From the NCBI RefSeq assembly GCF_007655135.1, contig NC_045128.1, positions 31,838,811 to 31,902,810 of the forward strand: DNA of 64,000 nucleotides, written 5' to 3'. The position numbers and the translations under genes are program-made. The stretch comes from Punica granatum (Eukaryota; Streptophyta; Magnoliopsida; Myrtales; Lythraceae). Positions within the stretch are counted from its first letter, which is position 1, and each line of letters starts with the position of its first letter. Shown piece after piece: positions 49,401 to 61,900 of the stretch. The notes under the pieces were generated by a model. The model saw only the letters and a list, made by a program, of their open reading frames with translations, did not search any database and had not been told where the DNA came from.

Positions 49401-51574
49401 CTGACCTAAGCTTCAGCTCACTTTCCCGAAGGGCAATCTGATGCCGCAAGTCCTGAAGTTTGAGATTTTTTGAACCAATACCATAATCAATTCCAAGATC
49501 TAGACCTTCCATTCTTTTGTTGACTATATTACTTCTAAGATCATCAGCCCTTCTATTAGCCCCCTGATTTTTTACCAATGATGGAAGAAATGTGCGGCTT
49601 AAAGATGGCCGTTTAGCCATAGTCTGATTTACATTTCTGGCAACCTTTCCGTACTTCTTTGGTCGTTCTGTAGTCAAGGTAGATGGCTTCCGTATTCCAT
49701 GTGTTGCACCTATCCTGCCTTCGTTTTTGAACTGTTTGTTTTCCCCATTATCATCAGAACTGCTGCTCTCATCATCTGAAAAGCTTATAACAAGATTGTT
49801 GTTGTCCTTTGGGGCAGTAATTCTGGCTGCAACATTCTTAGGAGGAAGTTGATTTGTCAGAGAAATCTTGTCAGATTTCTGCTGCACTGATGCTTGGACA
49901 GGAATGCTGACTGAGCTCAGTGGATTATTGCCCCAAACAGCCTTCACTGTTGCAGACAAATGATGTGTCTAGGAGAAAAAATTTGAAAAGAAAAAAATCC
50001 AGAAGCAATATAACGTGTAGAGAACATGTGGAGAACTAGAAAACAAGAGAGGCAAAATGATCATCTCTGAGAATTTTGTAAGTATATTTAGGCAAGATAA
50101 CGGTCAAGGAATCCAAAATCGTTTGACTGATGAATCAGTCAAGATATCATCATACAATGTTACTAAAGATAATCCTTTGGGCCCATATATGATTATCCAT
50201 CCATATTCGTAATATAAAATATATGCAGAATTTGTTTTCTAAATGCGCATACTGCTAAGAAGATGCATTCATTGATGAAGTGAAGTAAAGCATGATTTAC
50301 CATATATATAGACTTGGGCATGCTGTCTCAGTCGAAACTGGAACTCTAAAAGTCAATGGCCTCCACAGATTTTAAAAATGATGAAGATTCCCACAATAAT
50401 ACCAATAACAAGGTTTACCTTCCTGGTTGACTTGCGGAAGTCCGTTTGTAGGTGGAGCAGGGTGAACTCCAGCGGAAGGGGAATGGGCAGCCATAGCAGC
50501 TGATGGTGAGGCGACGCGATCAGGACAATTCTGAAAAGGAAGAACTTGCTTGTAAGAAGAATAATTGAAAGAAACAAAATATCAGGAAAATCTGACATCA
50601 CGAGCTTATGCGGAGGCATCAGTGTATAAAACTATGCTGGAGTGGACAATTACAATTACCTAAATTTGAATGTACAACTAGAAATAAGTACATACACATT
50701 TCAAAAGTAACCCACAGAAACAAATAGTTTCACTCAAATGATTTTTCAGTAATTCACGGTGTTCATACTCATTAAATAACTCATTTAAGGCATTTCATTT
50801 GTTCAGCATTTCCCCCTTTTTGCGGAACATATACACACTGATGCGTCAAAGGCAGCAAATATATATTACAAACCGTAGAGGAAGGACCATTAGAGGATAC
50901 AATCAACGACCGAATATATACACTCTGTTAACCAATCAGTAACAAGTCCCTGAAAAGAGGAACCTGGCAATACGAAAACCTTAAAAAACATAATTAAGCG
51001 AGAACATGACAAAAAGAGAAAAGCCCAACTACAAGCCTCAACCGAGCAAAATTAGAACCCCAACCGTCGGAGGAACCCAATTTCCTGAACTTTAGGAAGA
51101 CCCACCAGATACATTTCACTCAATCCACCAGTAGAAGCCAGCAACTACTGAAAGAAACAGGCGCTTCGCAGATCGTATGTGACGAGACCATGTACCTCTC
51201 GACGTCACAAAATTCTAATGACAAAAATTCCGCATAATTGCACGATTGGCGCTCTTCAGTCGGCACACACAGCTGGGTAAGCTCACCGAGAACTACACTG
51301 AATAATCATATCCTCAAAATCGAACAGGCAAAGCTAATACCAAACAGCAATAAATCGCAGCCATATCTACGAGCGGAAACGAAACTAGGCTGAAATTGGA
51401 TGAGGCAACGGTGAGGGGGTGAGAAGGCAATACTTGGTCGGCGTCCGATGAGAGCTCTCCTTCTTCTCTTGCTAATGGAGGTCCTGGAACGACTTCCGGG
51501 CTAGGGTTTCCAGTCGGATTGGGGGGAGGTGACGCCATCGCTGGGAGGGAGCTGAGCTCAGCAGTCCGCTCCAT
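43430..51574 (-). CDS. ZFC3H1-type (Red1-like) zinc-finger protein
   Basis: Ten exons: 51574-51434, 50530-50419, 49946-49029, 48954-48833, 48722-47765, 47492-46995, 46905-46592, 46127-46029, 45908-45783 and 45220-43430; the total closes in frame at 1692 residues. The N-terminal half is low-complexity and Ser/Lys-rich, with an acidic serine patch (FSDDESSSSDD, about residue 145). A charged coiled coil follows (IEIEESLDKQLADAQEHRRM, about 458-520). The single zinc finger WPLCMFELRGRCNDEECTWQ then H has spacing C-x7-C-x4-C-x3-H (Cys879, Cys887, Cys892, His896). The rest is helical HAT/TPR-like repeats. In animals ZFC3H1 links MTR4 and the nuclear exosome to polyadenylated nuclear RNA; the plant homologue is thought to act similarly. 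A segment in the fifth intron could be an alternative exon (see findings). Confidence 0.88.
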
Positions 51575-52407
51575 TTCCTTCTCTTTTCCCTCACTCGGAG
51601 CGGTATTGGTGGCGGTTTTTAAGAAGACGCGCTTCCCAAAAAAAAAAGAAAGAAAGAAAGAAAGAAAGAAACAGAGAGAGAGAGAGGCGCTCGTCCTGGG
51701 CACGGCAGAGTATAATTACTTAATTGCCCTTGGGAAAAATATCAGGTATCCTTGGCCTATGACTGCGACTGCCCAGGCCATCCTCCGTTGAGACCGACTG
51801 TGACACGGTATTCACGGCTGGTGGATCACATGGCATAGAATCGCAACCATGGGGTCATGCTAGATCCAACGGTGAAGGACATGCTATCATGATAACGCCT
51901 AGTCATTGTGGAAATTTCATTATTGCAATCTCAATGACTGTTTCTCTCCCGATGCTATATACAAAACAAGATCAACCGATCGGTATTGTATCGTTTAAGT
52001 GCAGAGTCGCCTCCACCAAGGAGATACATCACTCTTTTCAAATGAGCCCCCTTCGATAATTTTGGGACCTCCTACACAGTTTAGCCCCAAAACCGCCAAT
52101 GCGAATAAAACACGGGCAATCAAACTAAATCCAAATTCGAATTGAGATCTAACATTTCAAAAGGCCATATTATCAGCAGAGGAACTGTGGGGTCCCGGGC
52201 CCACTCCTGACTGTACCGTCATTCCACGTGTCCAATTGGCGTCGTCTGGTGGTTTCATGCCCGCATTGGATCACTTCCCCTCCACCACCTCCATCCTCCA
52301 CCTCCTTTCTCCTCCCTACCACGACAGTCGCTCTTTCGCTCGCCACCTCAAAACCCCAACGGCGACAAAACTCCTCTTTCATCGTCATTTGCTCCCTCTG
52401 CACGGAA
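51575..52407. promoter_or_regulatory. Divergent promoter region between ZFC3H1-like and ALY genes
   Basis: Both genes start from this 833-bp interval in opposite directions. It contains a GAAA repeat (51643-51671) in the zinc-finger gene's leader and a G-box/ABRE core CACGTGTC at 52225-52232 next to a CCAAT word, about 180 bp before the ALY start codon. There is no other gene. Confidence 0.6.
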
Positions 52408-54450
52408 ATGGCGGCGTCGCTTGACATGGCCCTCGACGACATCATCAGGAACAACCGGCGGCAACAGGAGCCGCACGACCGCCCCGCAGTAGGGAGAGTA
52501 AGGCGCCCCGGCTCCTGCTCCGGCGCCGGAGGCCCCGCCCGCAGGTTCAACCGGGCCTCGCTCAGAGATGCAATGCCGTACGCTGCTCCGCCGGTGAGTG
52601 AGTTGCTACTTGGTTAACAATCTCTCTCGGTCGAGTCCTGCCATTTTCGTTCAACATCGTTCTTGCTCGCGGGTGCTTTGTTTTGTTCTCGCGATAAAAG
52701 AATCTGCCTTTGATTTTCTCTTGGTATGTGGGGGTTGTTATGCAAACAGCCAATGCCGATGATGGCACCGATCTGGGAGCAACAGATGCCAGCAGTTGCA
52801 ATTGGAGGAGAGACGACTGATGATGGAAATGGCATAAAGCTCTACATATCAAACCTTGATTACGGCGTCACCAATGATGATCTCATGGTACCATTATCTC
52901 TCACGCTGCCTCCATAAATATGTTCTGGGTCCGCGAAAACCTGACCCGTATATGATGTCTTGATTAGATGTAAAGTACTCGTGAGATGAATGGGACGAAT
53001 GGAAGAATTAGTTCGGATAGATTGTATTCATGCCATGCTTCTAAAAGTCGTGGGAATATCGCACCAGCTGATCAGAGTTGTTATGATTTGTCTGTGTTAT
53101 CCATTGGTCCATGGAAATTATTAACTTTACCTACCAATTGCACCATCCAAGTGTTGTTGATGGCAATGTAGGAAGGAGAAGTGGTGGCTATGGTGGTAGT
53201 GTTATCGACATGATGGTAGGATGATTTGGCTTAGAAATGGAAGGGTTTGGCATATCGCTAAAATGACTCTTTGCAGAGGTTTTGGTGGCAGAGCATGATG
53301 GATATGTTTATGTAGCTATTAATAGTACAAATTGTCTCGAAAACCATCTGCTGCTGATTAATGGTTTCAAGTCCCGTGACTATAATGTAGAAGGCAAATC
53401 AGAGTGTGAGTTTGAACCTAACAAATTTGATTATGTAATATAATCATGCTTCTTGCAAAACCCTTCTACGAGCATAGATAGCCGGGGCCATTCCACACAG
53501 ATGTAGTAGTAAAGAATGAAAGGAACTCTGATGACACACTAACGTTTTTCCTTTTTTTCTCCCCCCTCATATTGAATTTACAGCTACTTTTTTCTACTGT
53601 GGGGGAGCTGGAGAGGTACTCAATCCATTGTGATAAGAGTGGAAGATCGAAGGTATTTCATTTCCTCAGGCAAGCTCATTACCTCCTTTGGAAGAAATAT
53701 TCTGTTGTAGTGGCGTAAGAGAGCTTGTTGTTGTCAGGGTACTGCAGAAGTTGTTTTCACACGTGAGGCGGATGCTATAGCAGCTATTAAGAGATATAAC
53801 AATGTTCTGCTTGATGGAAAGCCGATGATGATTGAGATTGTCGGAAAAAATCTCGTTACTCCTGCTCCTGTGCCTCTACTCCCAAACAGCATTCTTGGAA
53901 GACCTCCTAGTATCCCTGCAAGGTAGACAATTTTGCCATCCTATGGAAGCTGCATATCATTTAGTTCATTAGGACTGCTCCATGTGATGTTGTACATCAA
54001 TCCCTTCTGAGTATGATGAGCTCAGTTGATTGCATAAATATGGAAGTTGAACGGGGTATCAACTCTGTTCGATCCCAAACATGGGAAGAGGGATAGGTTT
54101 TAACTTTGGGCATGATGACTTCTAATTCATGGTTCTATGAAGCCTGTGAGCTAATTTCTCTCTTTTATGGTCGTTCCTACTATAGCCTTATGTTTAGCAT
54201 GTAATATATTGTACACATTTACATTTGTATGCTAAGACTTCTGATCATTTTCTTTTCTTATTAACTGGTCACTTTACTATGGATCAGCAGCGGACAATGG
54301 ATTGGTGTTAAACGGTCACCTCGAAGAGGCATGAGCCGTGGACTTCCTTGGGGCAGGGCCCAAGCAAGAGCTCCTCCGAGTAAGCCATCTGCTAAGGATC
54401 TCGATGCCGAGTTGGAGAGATACCATTTGGAGGCTCTCAAATTAAAGTGA
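52408..54450 (+). CDS. ALY: ALY/REF mRNA export adaptor (THO complex subunit 4)
   Basis: Five exons: 52408-52593, 52750-52887, 53584-53652, 53738-53922 and 54291-54450, coding for 245 residues. The N-terminus LDMALDDIIRNNR and C-terminus LDAELERYHLEALK match the two short UAP56-binding motifs of REF proteins. One central RRM has RNP2 KLYISNLDYGV and an RNP1-like GRSKGTAEVVF, split across exons 2-4. Arg/Gly-rich spacers flank the RRM. ALY binds spliced mRNA in the nucleus and hands it to the export receptor as part of TREX. The last intron ends cagcag, so either AG could be used; the upstream choice (exon from 54288) adds one Ser and also stays in frame. Upstream in-frame ATGs in another frame (52236) were not preferred. 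Confidence 0.95.
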
Positions 54451-55948
54451 GAGTGTTGTGTACCAAGTCTGAGCCAAACAATGATCCTCACCCTTGAAAA
54501 TGCAAGAGCCGCATAGTTTTAGGAAATAGTTCCTGCTGATATAACCTTACTGAGTTGGTGGTTCATCGGACATAACCATCGCTGTTAGGAATTACGGGGT
54601 AATATTAGGTTTCACATATCGAGGCTCTTCCTTGAGCTTCAAATAGCTCTAGAACTCTGAACAACTTTTAATAGCTTGATGGATTCTACTAGTTATATGT
54701 TCACTGGTTGATTGCTCTTCAAAAGGATCGGTTTCTCTTGTTGTCCTGATTATATTCTATTGCAAGCTTCAATAGTCTAGAATTTGTGTTCTTCCATCCC
54801 ATGATAATTGCAACATCCGCGTTAAAATCATGCACTGAAAACTGTTCTCATTGTCAGTAAAAGCCTACACCTTCTGCCAGCATTCACGCAAGGGGAACCA
54901 AATCCGAGAAACCAAAGAACAAAACTTTTCATGCATTAACTATGAAGCAAGCAAAATTTTCTTACATGAAATTGTAAGTTTCTCAACCACTTTACAAACA
55001 CCCGCAATTTGGCAAAAACATAGGCCAAAAACACAGACAACAAAAGGGATAAAAGGACAACCCATGAAAATATTTACAGGGTGAAAAAAGAAAATAAAAA
55101 ATAAAAACCATAACAAGCATCCTTGGAAGATGACCCTAATAATGGACACCTCACATTGATGCCTTGTTAGTAAACAAGATCCTATTGTCACAAAGCCTAC
55201 AAGACGAGTCAGTTCCAAATACAGCACCGGACCTGCAAACTTAACCGGTGAGTCGACCCACAAATTCACTCCATTGGGTCAAGAAGGAGGCAAGGAGATT
55301 TGCAACCGGGACGATAGAGGAATTTCCTCCAATCTTTTGGCGGTTGTCTCCTGGAAAATTAATGGACTGCCAAGCTGCATTAGCAGAAGACAAACCAACT
55401 TTAGCAACATAACGTAGACATCTTAAAGCAATATAATCACGATGCACCTATACTTCAGAACCAGGACAAACTCGGAATGCAGAAAAAAAAGTAGATTGCA
55501 GTACCTGAGGATGCATTCACTCAATCCCATGAACAGTGAAACCCTGAGAAAGAAGGAAGTTTGATGCAGTGCAATGGTGAAATGCATGATTTTCAGGATG
55601 AATTTCCTCGGGCCCATCCTCAATGAATTCCAGACCCAAAAACCTCAGCTCAGCACTGCATATTTTCCGCATCACAGATGTTGCTCGAAGAATATACATG
55701 CTTGGGACTTTCAAGAACCTCAGTCCCCCCAGTATTTTTGGATAAGTGCGGACCGACGTCCCAGCTTTTCTGTTTCTCTTAAAGCCAGTGATCTTATAGA
55801 TCGGAATGGCTTTCTCACAATGTGCATTTTGCACAGCACTTCAACTTGTGATTTTTACATGCATCATCAACAGGGAAATGGGGGATTGTTAATTGTCCTC
55901 TTTATAAAAAAACTTGGGATGTACTTCGAGAAATTGGAAGTCCCAAGG
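54451..55948. other. Convergent 3' region, no gene seen
   Basis: About 1.5 kb between the ALY stop and the stop of the next minus-strand gene. Contains the ALY 3' UTR and probably a long 3' UTR for the minus-strand gene. The open frames at 55517-55834 (minus) and 55574-55966 (plus) overlap and have no recognisable domain. Confidence 0.4.
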
Positions 55949-58900
55949 TCACAACTCAATTCCTAGATCATTTGCCAACTGAAGAATGCCACGAATCTGA
56001 AGGTAGGGGTTCTCCAACAACTTCTCATTGTTGCTCTGCAAAGAAAAAATATAGAATGAAAATGTCGATTCCCCCCCTCGCAATCTAATGAACTACTATG
56101 TAGAAGGGACGTAAACATGAGTAATTTTTTTACCTGCTGAGCTTTAAAAACAAGATTTTGAAGCATGTGCTGATACTTCTCCGGTTTTTCTGTCATCATC
56201 CTCTGCGATTACAATAAAATAAGGATTATCAGAAAGTAATAGCTAACTGCGTTGATGATCAATAACCACAAGGAGGAAGAAGCTTCCTTGCCTTCAAAAG
56301 AAAAGCTGAAGAATAATAAGCCACCCTTGAGTCTGTATCATCCAAAAGTCCCCTACAAATCGAAACATGGAGCTTAGACATTTGACGTAGCAGTTATGTA
56401 CTTATTTATAGCCATTGCATTAGAAGCCTTCTCAAAAAGCAAACAACAAATATTACTTCAACCAGAATGGATACTGAAGTGGCCAGGGAATAAGCTCATG
56501 GGTTCATGATCCAACTAGAGGGTTTAAATGGTTTAGTCTATTATCTAAATCATACAGAAAAGTAAGATTTTAACAATTAAAAGTTAACCCCCGTGCAGTT
56601 CCCGGTTCATAAGCAATATGGTCCATTAACAAGGGCCAAATGAGACAAATTATCGAAAGTCATGCCATAACCACCAAAAACCCAATATACCTGAAAAATT
56701 CTTCTCCACCAACTTCCTGAAAAGCCAAGGGGTCAGCAGTACACTTCCCAATAAGAAGCAACAAGAGAGTGGCCCGAATATCTGATGCAGCCCCAGGAAG
56801 GTTTCCCCTTCCTTTGCTTCCAACAGCGACGCCCAATGCAATGTTATCTGTTGCAGCGCTAGCAAGTTGAATCAACGGCCAATAAAATAAAGCAGCAGGA
56901 ATTCTGGCAATCAGTTGCATTGGGACCACAGCGTGTCCCTGAAGAAGAAGAGCAGCCATTGAAGCTGTTCCCGAATAAAGGCTGCCATTACTATTATCGC
57001 TCGGTCGGGCGCATGTAGTATCATTCAGGTCGACTCTTCTGGAGTTCTCTTTCTGAAAAAGCGGTTCATTGGGAATGGCATAGTTTTTCTTGTTCGTCAG
57101 CATACCCTGGGCCCCGTCTCCTTGTGTGGTTGGGGTTGCAGGAGGAACTTTCAGGCAGACTTGGGAGAAGAGAATGTCACACATCTGCCAAAAACAACAC
57201 TACTTTTCAATAATGTGTCATCTATAAGGAGGTTTATAATCCCAGATTTCTAATAAACTGTGACTAAGCACAATAATATATACTTTTCTTTTACAAAGGA
57301 AAAATAGAATCACGAGTCTCTCCTGGTTTCCTGGAACCAAACAGGCCCTTACCTTTAGAATGTTGATGCGATCTGTTTCATTTATCACGCAGAGCAGCAA
57401 CAACGCACTGCTCATAATATCGATCACCGCATTGGCCTTATTGAGATGGCTATCTTCTTGTGTATGCTCAGGATTGCCACTGCTAAAGAGCATCAACTCT
57501 TTCTCATCTAAGAGAAACTTACACCGCATTAGAAGCCGGTCGAGAACGAATAAGAAGCCCCACCTTATAAACGAGTCCTTTGACTTCAAAAGCCCGCAGA
57601 AGAGCCAGACAGGTAAAGGAATGTCTGAAGCAACTGAAGATTCTGCAACTCCAACCCGAGAAATTCTCCGCCGCAAAGTATTAATGTTCAACCATATGTC
57701 TGAGTCCTTCTCATCGCTGATTTCTGAAATGAGGAGATCGCCCAACCAAATATACCCATTCTGCCGGCAAGCAATGCTATGTGAGTGAAGAAGGCAGTGG
57801 AGGGTGGACCAGTAGCGGTTCACTTTCGAGCCGATGCCTGTTCTCAAGTAAGGGTCCTCGATGCTTTTGGGGAGCTTGTAAGATTTGGTTATCTGTATCA
57901 TGTGAGAGAACTCCTTGTCCAAGTGAGTGAATGAACTCACCAGCACATCATACCTCTCAGTTATATTCTCGAGGAGCTGCAAACGTAACAGATAACAAAG
58001 CCTTAATCATATACACAGTCTAGGAACTTGACAGAGATCAAATGATCTAACCTATTATACGGCATAACCAGACCCTGGGTGTTAAATTTATAAGAGAAAC
58101 CAGATGTGCAATTGAACCCAATGCACTAGCAGGCTTTGCTCTGAACAAGCCAGTTAGTGAACTGGGTGGTTCTTATTAAAGATCGGTTTTCTTTCCCAGG
58201 CTCATAGCATCAGTCCTTATAAACCTCAATTTACCAAGTCAAATTTATCAAATGTACATCGTCAGAAGATTTTATATTATCTCTGTAAATTTGATTCTAC
58301 CCACTGCACCACAAGTTGAATATGTGAACCATAACTCGGTCAGTTCACCAATCCACTACAGACACTTTGATAAACTAAAGAAGCAAGGCCAAACCAGAGT
58401 TTCGATGCAACACGAGAGAGAAATTACCATGTTCAATCGTTCACTATTTGGATATCTGGCAAGTGCTTCAGATATTGACCTCCTCAAGATCTCACCGAGG
58501 CCCTGAACTCCAAGTTTCACGGAGATGTAAAAGGCTTCGGGTGCATCAACAAGAGTAAGCAAGGTGGCAAGAGGCTGAATCTCATCAACCGTGTATTCTG
58601 AAACCCCAGTAGCTATGCACGTCTCGTTTATTTGATGCAGAACATAGTCAAAGAGCACCAAGTACAAATTTCTCCTCTCTTCTCTTGAGTTTGCAAGTGA
58701 ATACTGCATTGCAACAACTACAATCTAATCTCCTCCATAATTTCAACTAAAGCAAAATAAAAGTATCCATGTCTTTCAGAAATTGAGGCATCCATGTTTC
58801 TGAAAGGAGCAGGTCCTTGAGGAGTTCCTACTGTAGCTTGTTTACAAACTCTCGCTAACTAAAGAAAAAGATAAGTACAAGCAGAAGATATACACGCTTA

Positions 58901-61900
58901 CCTCAAGGAAGATAAACTCAATCCCTCCAATCAAGTCAACTTGATCAACAAGAAATACAGGAGTACTTATGGTGGATTCAGCAGATTCATCAGAAAGTTC
59001 ATAAAACATGTTTGTTAGCATGGAAATGAGCTTGCAATGAACAATTTCGGCCCAAGAATTCCTCCTGCTGATCTCCATAAGTGACTTAACAACCTGAAAG
59101 GAATAACATAAAATTGTGAGTTAATATATCCATTTTCTATAAGAAAAATGCAGTGAGGTTGGTCTCAGACTTGGCCCTTTATGGGGCAGGTTGGATTATT
59201 ATTGGACGTAGTCCATGAAGATATACAATCGACGACCAGATTTCACAGAGTATTAGAAGATAAAAACACTCACCCTAATGTCAAGGCCATTTAATCTCTT
59301 TCTTGATATTTTGCCCCGACTGCAAACGAAGTAAAGTAAACAGCTCAAAGCCGCAGCCCAAACAGATTCCTCCTCCTCTTCCATCTACAGAATATAGAAA
59401 AAGTTCAATCAATGATGCATATTTGTAATTTCTGTCACTTGAGAACAAAGGCACTCTGCAATGGGAATTTTAATCAAGAAATATACTGCCTTTCTTTGCT
59501 TGAAAGAATATAAAGCAACTCATACAGCTCAGAAATTTCACCTGGACCAGAAACAAGAGAATCTCATGAAGAATGTTCAGGATCCAAGTCTCGAAATCAT
59601 CGATGGCCGATGAAGATCCTGCTGTCTTGGAAGGATTCTTAGCATTCTCTTCACTCGTGAGCTGAGGTTCCCCATCAAGATACGTCTCTTGAGAATACTC
59701 TTCCTCTATTGTGGGAGCAACATCAGTCATCACTGGCTCTAAAAGATGAGCGTGAACTCCAAGGTTTAGAATCAAATCGAAAGCCCGAATCCTGCACTCC
59801 TTTCTATTGGAACAAAGCATTTCCTGTAAGAATGTTACGATATTTGTTAGTACTGCCAGAGCAAGACTTCTGTTCATTCTTGACATAAATTTGATTCTTC
59901 AGCCAAACAAGGAAAAGAGCATTGATTTGATGCAGCACCTGAAGCATAGACAGGGTAAGAGGAGCGGCGATCCCTGGGTCCAAGACATACCTACACGATA
60001 AAAACCTTCGGCTGATTTTCTTTTTCCTTTCTTTTCCAGTGCCCAAATTAAGAAACCGGAAATGAAGAAGAGAAATAAAAAGCAAGTGCAGCCACATCAA
60101 ATCATTCATCCCAAGCATAACCTTGGGAGATTGGTCCCATTTTCTGTTTTCTTTCGTGTAGGAACCCTCTAGATTCCGTTTATCTTTAATATTAAACACT
60201 ACATGCAATCAAACATGTTATTCACTTACTTTTTAAAGATATTTTGCTCTTCAACAGAGAGACAAGCAGAAAACTGGGAAGTGGTTTTCAACACTCCAAC
60301 ACCAAACAGATATTCATTTGATTAGCTTGTCGGTCAAGTTATAACAGTAGGCCATTTTGTATCAAACAAAGATCATCTATCATGACATAAATGCTAATAA
60401 CCTTTTCTAAGAGCAGTATATTTTCAACATTTCCTTGTATGAGCAAACAAATACTTAAGAAGATGGGCCACAAACAAGAAAAATCAAATGTACGCACATG
60501 GCAAAGGTATGATTAAAAGAAGAAATTAAAGCTTACATGTCAATGATGAGTTTGATCAGAACGCTCACAGCCGCATCCATTGATGGCTTCCCGCTTTTAC
60601 TCAGTTTCGATGATACCGTCATGACGTTAGGATTCACCAAAAAAGGTTCCTCTGAGCAGACTGCAGCAATCACCTCACACACCTCATTTGGATTCAACTT
60701 CAAAGGCTGCTGTTCACTGACACAGAAAATTTTTGTCAGAAAGAGACGGAGAGGGAGATTAATGAAAATATTGAGCTAGGCCCGTTCCATGAAAAGGCGC
60801 TGGTTTATACCTGTAGTGACGATACTGGAAGAGTGGACGAGCACGTGGACGGAATGTGCTCACTGAAGATTCCTCCCTGAAAATTAGATTAATTGAGATA
60901 ACGTCATCCAGGGTTTTTTTTTATATTTATTTTCTAAGGATATTCTATTTTCAATCATAAGATATTTGATGGTCAAAAGATATAAAGTGATATTTATGAT
61001 CATGCACGGCAACACTTAAGCCCATGATGTAACCCAATTTCACAGGCACAGAGTACTTCAAGATTCTTATTTCTATCTGAGCTATTTGAACATCTTAAAT
61101 CATTCCATGCATCCTCGAGTGAAGTTAGTCCAGTCACAACTACTCGTTGATTACGGTGCAATTCTGCATTTACTAACAATAAGATTTTCGTGAAACCAAG
61201 TAAAACTTTGTCAACTGAAGCATATTATTTACATGTTGGAGCAAGAATAAAAATGACAATATAATATACCAAATTTGCCGAGGACCAGCTTTAGTCCGTT
61301 TAGAGGCTGTTATCGCTCTGAGATGAGAACTTGAGGAGGCAGGATTGGTCACTGTTGTGACAGGAGAAGGCTGCAGGAGCTGATCGAGATAAGGCATATC
61401 AGCGGTCCCAAAATACTTCCATGGCTGCCCCTTCATTTTGGCTTCCATATCTCCAACAAGTAAGGCTGCTGCACCCACTTCTAGGAAATTATGGGCATTC
61501 ATGTCTTGTGGGTGGACAATATGGTCGCTGGATTAATAGAACAATCAATTAGACATTCAAATGAAATTCAAAGGCACATATTTTGTTTCATCTACTTCTA
61601 AAATTAACAAACATGAGAAAACTGTCTAATCTAACAGTGTTAGACTGCAATACACAAGGCTTCCTATGATGTGCTGTGTTGTGTCAAGTGCAACCCAACA
61701 TATTTTTCCTTTTATATAATTTCATACAAGAGGAAGAAAAAGGAAATGGAAAGGTTTGAAGAACCAACCGATGTTCGTCTGGTTCAGGAATACCATCAGT
61801 CATCTTTTGGGGAAAAAATGAGAAAAATGAGGAAATAAGGCGTCAGGTACACCTCAGAAGGACATGGGACAGAGAACATCTTATTATCTCAGGGCATTTT

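Noticed and set aside
55517..55966. Overlapping open frames of 105 and 130 residues downstream of the unknown gene
   Set aside because: No domains, and they overlap on opposite strands in a likely 3' UTR.
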